A DNA stretch of 8,204 nucleotides from Rickettsiales bacterium (GCA_020631295.1 JAHDHN010000058.1:1-8204); one strand, 5' to 3'. Positions 1 through 5,906 are shown, numbered from the stretch's first letter. Notes: a model not told the origin generated them from the sequence alone. A program made the numbers and translations.

Positions 1-549
1 CTGGATGTGGGCTGCGGTGCAGGCCAGCTGCTGCTGGCGCTGGAAGCCGAGAAACAGGTCTATGGCCATGGGTTAGAGCATGACAGTGAATCGGTAGCCA
101 AAGCACTGGCAGATGGTTTGATGGTAATTCAGGGCGATGGCGATGTGGAGCTGCAGCATTACCCAGATCACGCCTTTGATTACAGCATCTTGTCCCTTAC
201 CCTGCAGGCCATGAAACAGCCCAAAGAGGTGCTGAAGCAAAGCTTGCGTATTGCCAAAGAGTGCATTGTGGTGATTCCCAATTTTGGCCATTACAAGAAC
301 CGGCTGCATCTGGCGTTGAAAGGCACCATGCCGGTAACCAAAACATTGCAATATCAATGGTACGAAACGCCCAACATCCATTTTTGTACCATTCGGGATT
401 TTGTGGCCTTGATTGAAGAGGTAGGCGCCACATGCATCACCGCGCGCGCCGTGCATGCATCTGGTCGCACCAAACATCTGGACCCTGCACGCTGCGCCAG
501 CGCCAATTTACGCGCCACCCATGCCGTGTTCGTACTGAAACAGGCGTGA
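1..549 (+). CDS. metW: Methionine biosynthesis protein MetW (5' end cut off by window)
   Basis: A SAM-dependent methyltransferase-fold protein that works with homoserine O-acyltransferase MetX in the activation of homoserine for methionine synthesis. The reading frame is open from base 1 and stops with TGA at 547-549, giving 182 visible residues. The GTG at base 7 lies inside the SAM-binding motif I (LDVGCGAGQLLLALE), so it is not the start; roughly 10-20 N-terminal residues lie upstream. Family landmarks run in order: GLMVIQGDGD, FDYSILSLTLQAMKQPKEVL, VVIPNFGHYKNRL, the MPVTKTLQYQWYETPN segment and IHFCTIRDF. These are characteristic of MetW rather than of a generic methyltransferase. metX is usually immediately upstream, so it is expected just outside the window. 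No gene follows closely; repeat A1 begins 29 bp after the stop. Confidence 0.93.
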   Translation: MDVGCGAGQLLLALEAEKQVYGHGLEHDSESVAKALADGLMVIQGDGDVELQHYPDHAFDYSILSLTLQAMKQPKEVLKQSLRIAKECIVVIPNFGHYKNRLHLALKGTMPVTKTLQYQWYETPNIHFCTIRDFVALIEEVGATCITARAVHASGRTKHLDPARCASANLRATHAVFVLKQA

Positions 550-578
550 ATATAGAATAACTCCTCTTACCTTTTCTG

Positions 579-671
579 AATCCCCGGGCAAGCAGCGCGC
601 GACCCGGGGTCCAGGGTTAACAAGCACTATTTTTCCATGTGGCCCTGGGCCCTCGCTTTCGCAAGGGCTCC
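579..671 (-). repeat. Family A palindromic intergenic repeat, copy A1
   Basis: First of three copies of a ~90-bp GC-rich palindromic repeat (others at 3518-3610 and 6757-6842); this one is inverted relative to them. It has two end hairpins: CCCCGGG (582-588) pairing with CCCGGGG (603-609), and GCCCT-C-GC / GC-A-AGGGC (about 649-668). Between them an inner pair CCAGGG / CCCTGG encloses the family core (611-630), which is the exact reverse complement of 20 bp in both other copies. The loop of the CCCGGG hairpin is longer here than in A2 or A3 and carries an extra GC-rich stretch (CGCGCG). It lies between the metW stop and the DUF937 promoter and could also act on the metW mRNA 3' end, though there is no clear T-tract. 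Confidence 0.85.
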
Positions 672-715
672 AAAATAAGAAGTTGTTAAGCAGAAGCAGT
701 ATACACCGCAAAAGC

Positions 716-744
716 TTGTTATCTAGAACGTTTCAGGCTATAGT
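716..744 (+). promoter_or_regulatory. Sigma-70-type promoter candidate for the DUF937 gene
   Basis: The -35 box TTGTTA (716-721) and -10 box TATAGT (739-744) are separated by exactly 17 bp. The predicted start near 751 gives a leader of about 45 nt before the DUF937 start codon. It lies just after repeat A1, so the gene probably has its own promoter and does not depend on metW read-through. Inferred from box match and spacing only. Confidence 0.45.
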
Positions 745-786
745 GAGTGCCTGGATACTGTTAGCTAATTAGAAGTATCTAATATT

Positions 787-792
787 AGGGAG
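787..792 (+). promoter_or_regulatory. Shine-Dalgarno AGGGAG deciding between two adjacent ATGs
   Basis: AGGGAG ends 4 nt before the ATG at 797 and 7 nt before the ATG at 800. The second spacing is the usual one, so translation may begin at 800, giving MNLLNMV rather than MMNLLNMV. The difference is a single residue. Confidence 0.55.
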
Positions 793-796
793 TATA

Positions 797-1396
797 ATGA
801 TGAATTTATTGAATATGGTGCTGGAAAATTCTGGCATGGTGGATCAGCTGGGCAAGCAATTTGGCCTGGACGGCAATCAAACACAAAATGCCATCAAGCA
901 GCTTTTGCCAGCCTTGGCCGGCGGCATGAAGCAGCGCGGCGCACAACAGAAAAATGGCCTGGCGCAGATGGTGCAACAATTTGGTCAGCAACAGGGCGAT
1001 TGTTACCATTCCAACCCACAAGCTTTGGCACAAGGCCAAGCCACAGAGCAAGGAAACGGTATTTTAGGGCAACTATTGGGCAGCAAAGAAGTAAGCCGTG
1101 AGCTTGCCGGCCGCGCCTCTCAAAACACAGGCATTGAATCTGACATTTTGAAAAAGATGCTGCCACTTGTGGCCACTGCTGCCATGAGCGCCATAGCCAA
1201 GCAGCAATTTAGCGGCAACAATAATGCCAGTGGCGGCGGTAGTGGTTTGCTGGGCAGCATGCTGTCTTCCGTGCTGGGCGGCGGGCGTCGCAAGCAAGCA
1301 GCGAATAATAACGCCATTGCCAATTTGCTGGACATGGACGGCGATGGTAGCATGGTAGACGACATTATGGGCCTGGCAGGCAAGTTCCTGAAATAG
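797..1396 (+). CDS. DUF937 family protein
   Basis: A 199-residue protein of the DUF937 (YidB-like) family, whose function is not established. Visible features are an N-terminal helical segment, LLNMVLENSGMVDQLGKQFG, then a first unit with QTQNAIKQLLPALAGGM (about residues 28-44), a Gln-rich linker (46-90), and a second unit with SRELAGRASQNTGIESDILKKMLPLVATAAM (about 100-130) that repeats the helix-LP-helix pattern of the first. A Gly/Asn/Ser-rich linker (139-172) follows, then the family's usual C-terminal tail LLDMDGDGSMVDDIMGLAGKFL. That tail resembles a calcium loop, but position 12 is Ile, not the Glu/Asp of a true EF hand. No signal peptide or membrane segment is seen, so it is probably cytoplasmic. 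It is monocistronic by position, with a repeat on either side and a convergent gene downstream. Confidence 0.85.
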   Translation: MMNLLNMVLENSGMVDQLGKQFGLDGNQTQNAIKQLLPALAGGMKQRGAQQKNGLAQMVQQFGQQQGDCYHSNPQALAQGQATEQGNGILGQLLGSKEVSRELAGRASQNTGIESDILKKMLPLVATAAMSAIAKQQFSGNNNASGGGSGLLGSMLSSVLGGGRRKQAANNNAIANLLDMDGDGSMVDDIMGLAGKFLK

Positions 1397-1435
1397 ACAC
1401 TTCTTGTTATCCTATTTCCTTTGAAGCATAAAATT

Positions 1436-1598
1436 GTCATCCTGAGCGCACGCGAAGGATCTCGTGCCCAAATGTTGAGATATGTGTAAAAGCTACGTAT
1501 GCCATATTCTAGAGACACTCACCATAAGGACATACTCAACTCCGAAACAAGACGCGGCTTTAGCGGCATGAGATCCTTCAGCTGCGCTTCAGGATGAC
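1436..1598. repeat. Family B element, copy B1 (long terminal inverted repeats, MITE-like)
   Basis: A 163-bp non-coding element with near-perfect terminal inverted repeats: the left arm (1436-1468, beginning GTCATCCTGAGCGCACGCG) matches the reverse complement of the right arm (1565-1598, ending GCTTCAGGATGAC) apart from a few positions and one indel. A second inner stem is present: GTTGAGaTATGT (1474-1485) with ACATACTCAAC (1530-1540). The central segment (about 1495-1535, containing ACGTATGCCATA and CACTCACCATAAGG) is almost identical in copy B2 at 6007-6170. There is no open frame for a transposase and no evident target-site duplication. It sits between the convergent DUF937 and tolA genes. 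It may be a miniature transposable element or a REP/BIME-type structural repeat; the sequence alone does not decide. Confidence 0.85.
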
Positions 1599-1623
1599 GT
1601 TGGATAGTACACACTATCTAACA

Positions 1624-2508
1624 TCAATCTGGCCCGTCACGGGTGAAAACGAATTCCAAGTCGCGCCATTGGCTGTATTTTTCTGGCGGTAGGTCTGGAA
1701 TTGGCATGCTGGCATAAACAGCACGGATGGCAGAATCGGCCACTGCACGGTAGCTGGGGTCGTTATTATAACGCAGCTGATCATGCACCGTTACTTCTGA
1801 AGCCAACTCGCCCGATACACGCAATGAGAAACGCAAAATCACCTGCACCGTATCCATCTCATTCATACCAGGCACCACCTTCCAATAGCCCTGAATATAC
1901 TGCGAAATGCGCTCTTTCTCCGTCATGCTCAGAGCTTTTTCTGCATCATAAATGCTGTCTGACGCATCAACAGAGGGCGCTGGCTCTTTCTCTGGCACCA
2001 CCTCTTCTGCAGCTGGGCTTTTATGCACTGTGGGCGTATCAATCGCGTTTTGGATCATTTCTTCAAATTGCTTGGTGATCTCTTCTTGCCGGCGTTTTTC
2101 TTCTTCGCGCCGTGCTTTTTCTTTTTCCTCATAGGCTTTTTGGGCAGCCTCTTCTTCGGCCTTCCGTTTTGCTTCTGCCTCTGCCTTGGCCTTCTCTTCT
2201 GCTTCTTTTGCAGCTTTTGCTTCTGCCTCTATCACCGCTTGCAGCACCTCCTCATCAATCACCTCTTCTTCTGGTGTATCTTCCGGCAATGACTCTGCTT
2301 TTTCTTCCTCAGCAGGTGGCGGTGGTGGTGGCGCTTCCACAGGAATATTCGGTTGCTCTGCAATGGGCAGCACCTCAATCACCATCACATCCTCTTGCAC
2401 CTCCTCCTCTTTGCCAAACAAAAAGGGCAGCTCAAACAGCGCTATGGCCACCACAATAACATGCAGCAACATACTGATAACCAAGCTCATGAACGGAGAA
2501 ATGCGCAT
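1624..2508 (-). CDS. tolA: TolA (cell envelope integrity protein, TonB-like)
   Basis: TolA spans the periplasm and links the TolQ-TolR motor in the inner membrane to TolB/Pal at the outer membrane. This 294-residue protein shows the whole layout: a single N-terminal membrane helix (about 8-30) carrying the S-x3-H motif (S12, H16) through which TolA and TonB contact their motor proteins; a poly-Pro stretch (60-65); a long Ala/Glu/Lys-rich coiled coil (about 85-150); and a C-terminal domain (about 195-294) with ISQYIQGYWKVVPG, VQVILRFSLRVSGEL, DPSYRAVADSAIRAV and LPPEKYSQWRDLEFVF, the TolA/TonB_2 type. It is shorter than the 421-residue E. coli protein, mainly in the coiled coil, and has no cysteine. 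No Shine-Dalgarno precedes the ATG, and an in-frame TAG 36 nt upstream rules out a longer start there. No tolQ, tolR, tolB or pal is nearby. A generic TonB energy transducer is the main alternative. Confidence 0.83.
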   Translation of the reverse strand: MRISPFMSLVISMLLHVIVVAIALFELPFLFGKEEEVQEDVMVIEVLPIAEQPNIPVEAPPPPPPAEEEKAESLPEDTPEEEVIDEEVLQAVIEAEAKAAKEAEEKAKAEAEAKRKAEEEAAQKAYEEKEKARREEEKRRQEEITKQFEEMIQNAIDTPTVHKSPAAEEVVPEKEPAPSVDASDSIYDAEKALSMTEKERISQYIQGYWKVVPGMNEMDTVQVILRFSLRVSGELASEVTVHDQLRYNNDPSYRAVADSAIRAVYASMPIPDLPPEKYSQWRDLEFVFTRDGPD

Positions 2509-2514
2509 AAAAGC

Positions 2515-2544
2515 GTTATGCCATATTATGCATAGATATGTCTA
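2515..2544 (-). promoter_or_regulatory. Weak promoter candidate placing +1 at the tolA ATG
   Basis: On the minus strand, TAGACA (2539-2544, one mismatch to TTGACA) is followed after 18 bp by CATAAC (2515-2520, four of six matches to TATAAT), which ends 6 nt before the tolA ATG. If used, the mRNA would begin at or next to the start codon, which would fit the missing Shine-Dalgarno. The -10 match is poor, so this is tentative. Confidence 0.25.
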
Positions 2545-2629
2545 GAAACCTCTTTTGATGTCATTTTGAACGCCATCCCCTCCTAAGCTTCAGAAAAAAG
2601 GGAACGAAATTGTGATATAAGCATGTTTG

Positions 2630-3487
2630 CTACAACGCTTGTAGCACAATTTCCCGTAACTCATCTGTTACTTCTGGCTTGGTGCCAAACCATGCCTCGA
2701 AGCCTGGCGCTGCTTGGTATAACAGCATGCCCAGCCCGTCTACAATCACATTACCGCGTGTTTCTGCGGCGGCCAATAGAGGTGTGATAAGCGGGTTATA
2801 GACAATATCTGTCACCAGTGCGCGTTTGGGCAAGCTATCCAGCGATATCTCCAGCTCCGGCTGGCCTTTCATGCCCAGTGAAGTGGTGTTTACCAGAAGG
2901 TTTGTATCGGCCAAAATATCGCTGCGCGACTCCCATTCTGCAGCATAGATTTGCGTTTCGCTCAGGCCAAATTGGTTGCGCATATCGGCCGCTATGGCCT
3001 CGGCTTTCTCATAGCTGCGGTTGGTGATCACAATCTCTGGTGCCTTCATGCTGGCCAGCGCGAACACCACTGCCCGTGCAGCACCGCCGGCACCCAGCAG
3101 CACGGCCTTGCCTGCGGCAAAATCAAAGCCGGGTGCGCCGGTTTCAATATTACGCACAAAGCCTACAAAATCGGTGTTGGTGCCCAAGAAATGGCCGTCA
3201 TTGATAATCACCGTGTTCACCGCGCCAATAAACTCCGCAAACGGGTCCACATTGCCTAAAATAGACAGCGCCTCCACCTTGTGCGGCAGCGTCAAATTCA
3301 CGCCGTTAAAGCCCTTGGCAGGTAGGCTATTAAGGAATGTTTTTAGGTCCTCTGGCGGTACTTCAATGGCATCATATTGCCCTGCAATGCCATAGCGCTT
3401 CAGCCAGTAATTATGGATATAAGGCGAAAGTGAGTGGCTGATGGGATAGCCCACCACACCGGCGCGCACGGGTTGTGAAGTTGTCAT
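2630..3487 (-). CDS. aroE: Shikimate dehydrogenase (NADP+)
   Basis: AroE reduces 3-dehydroshikimate to shikimate with NADPH, the fourth step of the chorismate pathway, in the cytoplasm. The 285-residue length is normal. Key residues are all present: the shikimate-binding SxS (S19, S21, in PISHSLSPYIHN), the catalytic Lys70 in NLTLPHK, Asn91 in GAVNTV, the catalytic Asp106 in GTNTDFVGF, the glycine-rich nucleotide loop GAGGAARAV (132-140), NRS (156-158) in the NADP phosphate-recognition position, NTTSLGMKG, VTDIVYNPLITPLL, and Gln258 in GLGMLLYQAAPGF. The start is supported by AGGGA (3495-3499) 7 nt upstream. tolA lies 121 bp downstream on the same strand; no clear terminator hairpin is seen between them, so partial co-transcription is possible. 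A GC-rich repeat (A2) is 30 bp upstream. Confidence 0.97.
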   Translation of the reverse strand: MTTSQPVRAGVVGYPISHSLSPYIHNYWLKRYGIAGQYDAIEVPPEDLKTFLNSLPAKGFNGVNLTLPHKVEALSILGNVDPFAEFIGAVNTVIINDGHFLGTNTDFVGFVRNIETGAPGFDFAAGKAVLLGAGGAARAVVFALASMKAPEIVITNRSYEKAEAIAADMRNQFGLSETQIYAAEWESRSDILADTNLLVNTTSLGMKGQPELEISLDSLPKRALVTDIVYNPLITPLLAAAETRGNVIVDGLGMLLYQAAPGFEAWFGTKPEVTDELREIVLQAL

Positions 3488-3517
3488 ATGTTTTTCCCTG
3501 TATCACATTTTTTGAAA

Positions 3518-3610
3518 CCCCGGGCTTGACCCGGGGTCCAGGGCGAAGCGGGTAAATAGTGCTTGTTAACCCTGGATCCCGGATCTGCGCTCCGCTTGTC
3601 CGGGATTGCA
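3518..3610 (+). repeat. Family A palindromic intergenic repeat, copy A2
   Basis: Second copy of the repeat, in the same orientation as A3. The left hairpin is CCCCGGG-CTTGA-CCCGGGG (3518-3534 region); the right one is ATCCCGGA (3577-3584) pairing with TCCGGGAT (3599-3606). The segment 3556-3582, containing GTGCTTGTTAACCCTGG, is identical over 27 bp to 6798-6824 of A3. The inner inverted pair CCAGGG / CCCTGG is kept. Unlike A1 and A3, both ends here are CCCGGG-type hairpins; the GCCCTTGCGAAAGCGAGGGC-type end is absent. It lies between aroE and the downstream end of the permease operon. Confidence 0.85.
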
Positions 3611-3615
3611 GTATT

Positions 3616-3657
3616 AAAATTATACTCAAGCCTATTATATAGGGAAGATATAATTTT
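3616..3657 (-). terminator. Nested AT-rich hairpin, likely terminator of the permease/Usp operon
   Basis: A 9-bp perfect inverted repeat, AAAATTATA (3616-3624) and TATAATTTT (3649-3657), encloses a second perfect hairpin, CCTAT-TAT-ATAGG (3631-3643). On the minus strand it begins 15 nt after the stop of the universal stress gene, and its 3' arm is T-rich (TATAATTTT). This fits a terminator, although the stem has little GC. It could instead be a protein-binding palindrome. Confidence 0.4.
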
Positions 3658-3672
3658 GGTAAAAGAGCATTC

Positions 3673-4137
3673 TTAATGCAGCGCTTCCAGCTCAGATTTG
3701 GTTAAATTTCCCGGCACGATGGTGAGCGGGATGGTGAAGGATTCGCCAATTTCTTGGCTGAGTGTGGGCAGCAATTTGCCCTTGCTGCCGCCCTTGCCGC
3801 TTACCCCTAATATCAAGGTCTTAATTGCCGGATCAGCCTGAATCTCAGCGATAATCTCTTTGGCCACCACCCCTTCACGGATTACATGCTCAATCGCATC
3901 GGCGGGCAAAATGGAGGCTACTTTACGCTTTTTCTCCTGCAAAAAGGCATCGGCTTCCGCTTTCAAATTCTCCTTCATTGACCCCATGCCGGGTACTACG
4001 GTTTTATAATCCATTGGATCAATCACATAGAGCATGCGCACATGCGCGCCGGTCTCTGCTGCCTTAATGCAGGCATAGCGCAACGCCACCACAGAATGGG
4101 GCTGGTCGTTCACCGCTACAAGATAGTATTTTGCCAT
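3673..4137 (-). CDS. Universal stress protein (UspA) family, atypical ATP motif
   Basis: A 154-residue single-domain protein of the UspA family (alpha/beta Rossmann-like fold, small cytoplasmic proteins often bound to ATP or tied to transporters). It starts MAKYYLVAVND, the place of the usual VAVDGS, and the C-terminal half carries ILGVSGKGGSKGKLLPTLSQEIGESFTIPLTIVPG. The usual ATP signature is G-x2-G-x9-G-(S/T); here G111 and G114 are present but the third glycine is Pro124, followed by Thr125, and the early VD is VN-D. Nucleotide binding may therefore be altered. A strong GGAGG lies 8 nt before the ATG, inside the stop region of the preceding gene, so it is the third gene of the permease operon and is likely translationally coupled. 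The nearby nested hairpin (3616-3657) probably ends the transcript. Confidence 0.85.
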   Translation of the reverse strand: MAKYYLVAVNDQPHSVVALRYACIKAAETGAHVRMLYVIDPMDYKTVVPGMGSMKENLKAEADAFLQEKKRKVASILPADAIEHVIREGVVAKEIIAEIQADPAIKTLILGVSGKGGSKGKLLPTLSQEIGESFTIPLTIVPGNLTKSELEALH

Positions 4138-4145
4138 TGCTATAC

Positions 4146-4150
4146 CCTCC
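4146..4150 (-). promoter_or_regulatory. Shine-Dalgarno of the usp gene overlapping the upstream stop codon
   Basis: GGAGG on the minus strand shares a base with the TAG stop (4150-4152) of the Alph_Pro_TM gene and sits 8 nt before the usp ATG. Ribosomes terminating on the upstream gene would land on this site, a standard coupling arrangement. Confidence 0.75.
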
Positions 4151-4944
4151 TAGATTTTCCTAAACATCGCGCTAGCCAGCCAGCCACACATGCTGGCCAT
4201 CAGCACACACAGCAAGCCATAAAGCAGGCTTTGGTGATGCGCCAAATTATACAGCCAGGCCTCAAACCCAACCTTCTCCACATTAATCGGAATCACCTCC
4301 ACGGCGCTGATCATGCCGCCATTCACCAAATAAATTTCGGCGGTATAGGTGCCTTTTTCAATATTTTTAGGGAATTGCAGGACTGTACGGAACAACGTCT
4401 CACCCCAAAAATCCACATCCAGCAGCTGGGCATTATAACGCCCTGTTTCCAGCTGCTTGGCCAAGAACGCACTCCAGAAATTATCCAGATCCTGCTGGGT
4501 AAATACCGCGCCCAGCGGAATGGGCTGCTTGTGTAAATTCTGCAATCCCACACCCAGCGTGTCCAGCTGCGTGCTGTTTTTTAGCCGATCCAGATGGTCT
4601 TCCATGAATGCAATCGGGTAATCATATTGTTCCTCGCCATGCTTGCCCAATGAGGTGGCGAGCGTGTAAAAACTATCCACGCCCTTATATTCAATCGCAT
4701 AGCGGTTCATCCAAATGCCCAACAGGCGTGCTTTCTTGCGCACCATATAATCCTTCTTGGGGCCGCGCAGCACCACAATTACCCGGCCCGTATCATTCCG
4801 CGCGCCATATAGCAGAATATCCATGCCTTGAAAATCATGGCTGATATCCACCGAATGCACTGCCAGATCAGAGATAATCGGCCGTGCATGGGCAGCCATG
4901 CCACAGAGCCATACCAACAAACATATGGTGAGTGTGCGGCACAT
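4150..4944 (-). CDS. Alph_Pro_TM / TIGR02186 family putative membrane protein
   Basis: A 264-residue protein resembling the alphaproteobacterial TIGR02186 (Alph_Pro_TM) family, whose role is unknown and which is commonly encoded beside a TauE/SafE permease. The N-terminus looks like a signal peptide (TICLLVWLCGMAA, likely cleavage after AHA, residue 20). A large periplasmic region (about 21-238) follows, with VHSVDISHDFQGMDILLYGAR and VVLRGPKKDYMVRKKARLLGIWMN near its start. A C-terminal membrane helix (about 239-261) ends in RKI. The mature periplasmic part has no cysteine. The ATG overlaps the permease stop by one base (TAATG), and a GGAGG lies 10 nt upstream inside the permease coding region. 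Predicted topology: most of the protein outside the inner membrane, anchored at its C-terminus. Its position suggests an accessory to the permease; that is inference. Confidence 0.82.
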   Translation of the reverse strand: MCRTLTICLLVWLCGMAAHARPIISDLAVHSVDISHDFQGMDILLYGARNDTGRVIVVLRGPKKDYMVRKKARLLGIWMNRYAIEYKGVDSFYTLATSLGKHGEEQYDYPIAFMEDHLDRLKNSTQLDTLGVGLQNLHKQPIPLGAVFTQQDLDNFWSAFLAKQLETGRYNAQLLDVDFWGETLFRTVLQFPKNIEKGTYTAEIYLVNGGMISAVEVIPINVEKVGFEAWLYNLAHHQSLLYGLLCVLMASMCGWLASAMFRKI

Positions 4945-5876
4945 TAATGCAGCGCCTCCACGGTGAATAGATCAGACGGCGTCAGCACCAAGCCAAGCCC
5001 CAGGCGGATGCAGACCAGAAGCACCATCAGCGCCAGCAAAATGCGCAATTTCTCCGGCGCTAATTTACTGCTGAGCTTGCTGCCAATTTGCGCGCCAATC
5101 ACGCCGCCTGTCAGCAACAAAAAGGCCAGCACAATATCCACCGATTGCGTGGTGGTCGCATGCAGCACCGTCACAATAGAGGTCACAAACACAATCTGAA
5201 ACAACGACGTGCCGATCACCACCGCAGTGGGCATGCCTAAAATATAAATCATCGCCGGAATCATAATAAAGCCGCCGCCTATCCCCATAATGGAGACAAG
5301 CATGCCCGCCACCAGCCCTACCAGAATGGGGAAAATGGCGCTGATGGTAATATCCGAATGGGGAAAATGCACCATAAAGGGCAATTTAGCCTCAGATAAG
5401 CGGTGATACAGGCTACGCGCTTGAAAGGCCTGCTTGGCTTTTTCCTCCAGCGCGTCTTTATTGCGCCAGCTTTGCACGCTCTCAATCAGCATAAAGGCGC
5501 CAATCACGCCCAAAAACAGCACATATACCAGCGCAATCATCACATCAATCTGGCCAATGGCTTTCAGCAGCGAAAACAGCCACACGCCAATGCCAGACCC
5601 AATAATCCCGCCGAGCAGTAAATAGAGCCCCATCCTTATATCCACATTTTTACGGTACCAATGCGCCAAAAAGCCAGAGAGCGACGAGGCAATAATCTGG
5701 TTGCTGCTGGTGGCCACGGCCACGGCAGGCGGAATGCCAATAAACATCAAGAGTGGCGTGAGCAAAAAGCCACCGCCAATGCCAAACATACCCGCCAAAA
5801 TTCCGGCAGCTAAACCCAACCCTAAAATCAGGAAGATATTAATCGGCAACTCAGCAATGGGCAGGTAAATTGTCAT
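4944..5876 (-). CDS. Sulfite exporter TauE/SafE (TSUP) family permease
   Basis: A 310-residue inner-membrane permease of the TSUP family, whose members move sulfite, sulfonates or related organic anions. The two-fold internal repeat is plain: GLAAGILAGMFGIGGGFLLTP with GIGGGF at 32-37, and GLVAGMLVSIMGIGGGFIMIP with GIGGGF at 198-203. Each is followed by a similar helix, PPAVAVATSSNQIIASSLSG and MPTAVVIGTSLFQIVFVTS. About eight membrane helices can be placed, with a hydrophilic cytoplasmic-looking loop at about 137-172. The substrate cannot be read from the sequence, and no sulfur-metabolism gene is adjacent. It is the first gene of a minus-strand operon with the Alph_Pro_TM and Usp genes. 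The ATG at 5874-5876 has no good Shine-Dalgarno. A promoter candidate and a small palindrome lie upstream. Confidence 0.92.
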   Translation of the reverse strand: MTIYLPIAELPINIFLILGLGLAAGILAGMFGIGGGFLLTPLLMFIGIPPAVAVATSSNQIIASSLSGFLAHWYRKNVDIRMGLYLLLGGIIGSGIGVWLFSLLKAIGQIDVMIALVYVLFLGVIGAFMLIESVQSWRNKDALEEKAKQAFQARSLYHRLSEAKLPFMVHFPHSDITISAIFPILVGLVAGMLVSIMGIGGGFIMIPAMIYILGMPTAVVIGTSLFQIVFVTSIVTVLHATTTQSVDIVLAFLLLTGGVIGAQIGSKLSSKLAPEKLRILLALMVLLVCIRLGLGLVLTPSDLFTVEALH

Positions 5877-5906
5877 AAAATAGTCATTTTCTTAGCTATA
5901 TAGGAA

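Noticed and set aside
7..9. GTG at base 7 as the start of the first gene
   Set aside because: It lies inside the SAM-binding motif LDVGCGAG and the frame is open to base 1, so the gene continues upstream.
582..671. Rho-independent terminator for metW
   Set aside because: GC hairpins are present but belong to repeat A1 and are not followed by a T-tract in the right place.
1436..1598. Insertion sequence remnant with a transposase fragment
   Set aside because: No frame in either B element resembles a transposase, and no target-site duplication is visible.
1952..2545. Several plus-strand frames opposite tolA, rich in Ser/Phe/Leu/Cys
   Set aside because: They are shadows of the Glu/Lys/Ala-rich coiled coil and Pro stretch of tolA.
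2516..2575. Possible decayed family B copy before tolA (TATGCCATA and GTCATTTTGAACGC)
   Set aside because: Only short matches in the wrong order and spacing; no inverted arms.
3411..3629. 72-residue minus-strand frame with RDPGL and KPGV segments
   Set aside because: It is a translation of repeat A2 running into the aroE 5' end in another frame; such peptides are typical spurious calls over GC-rich repeats.
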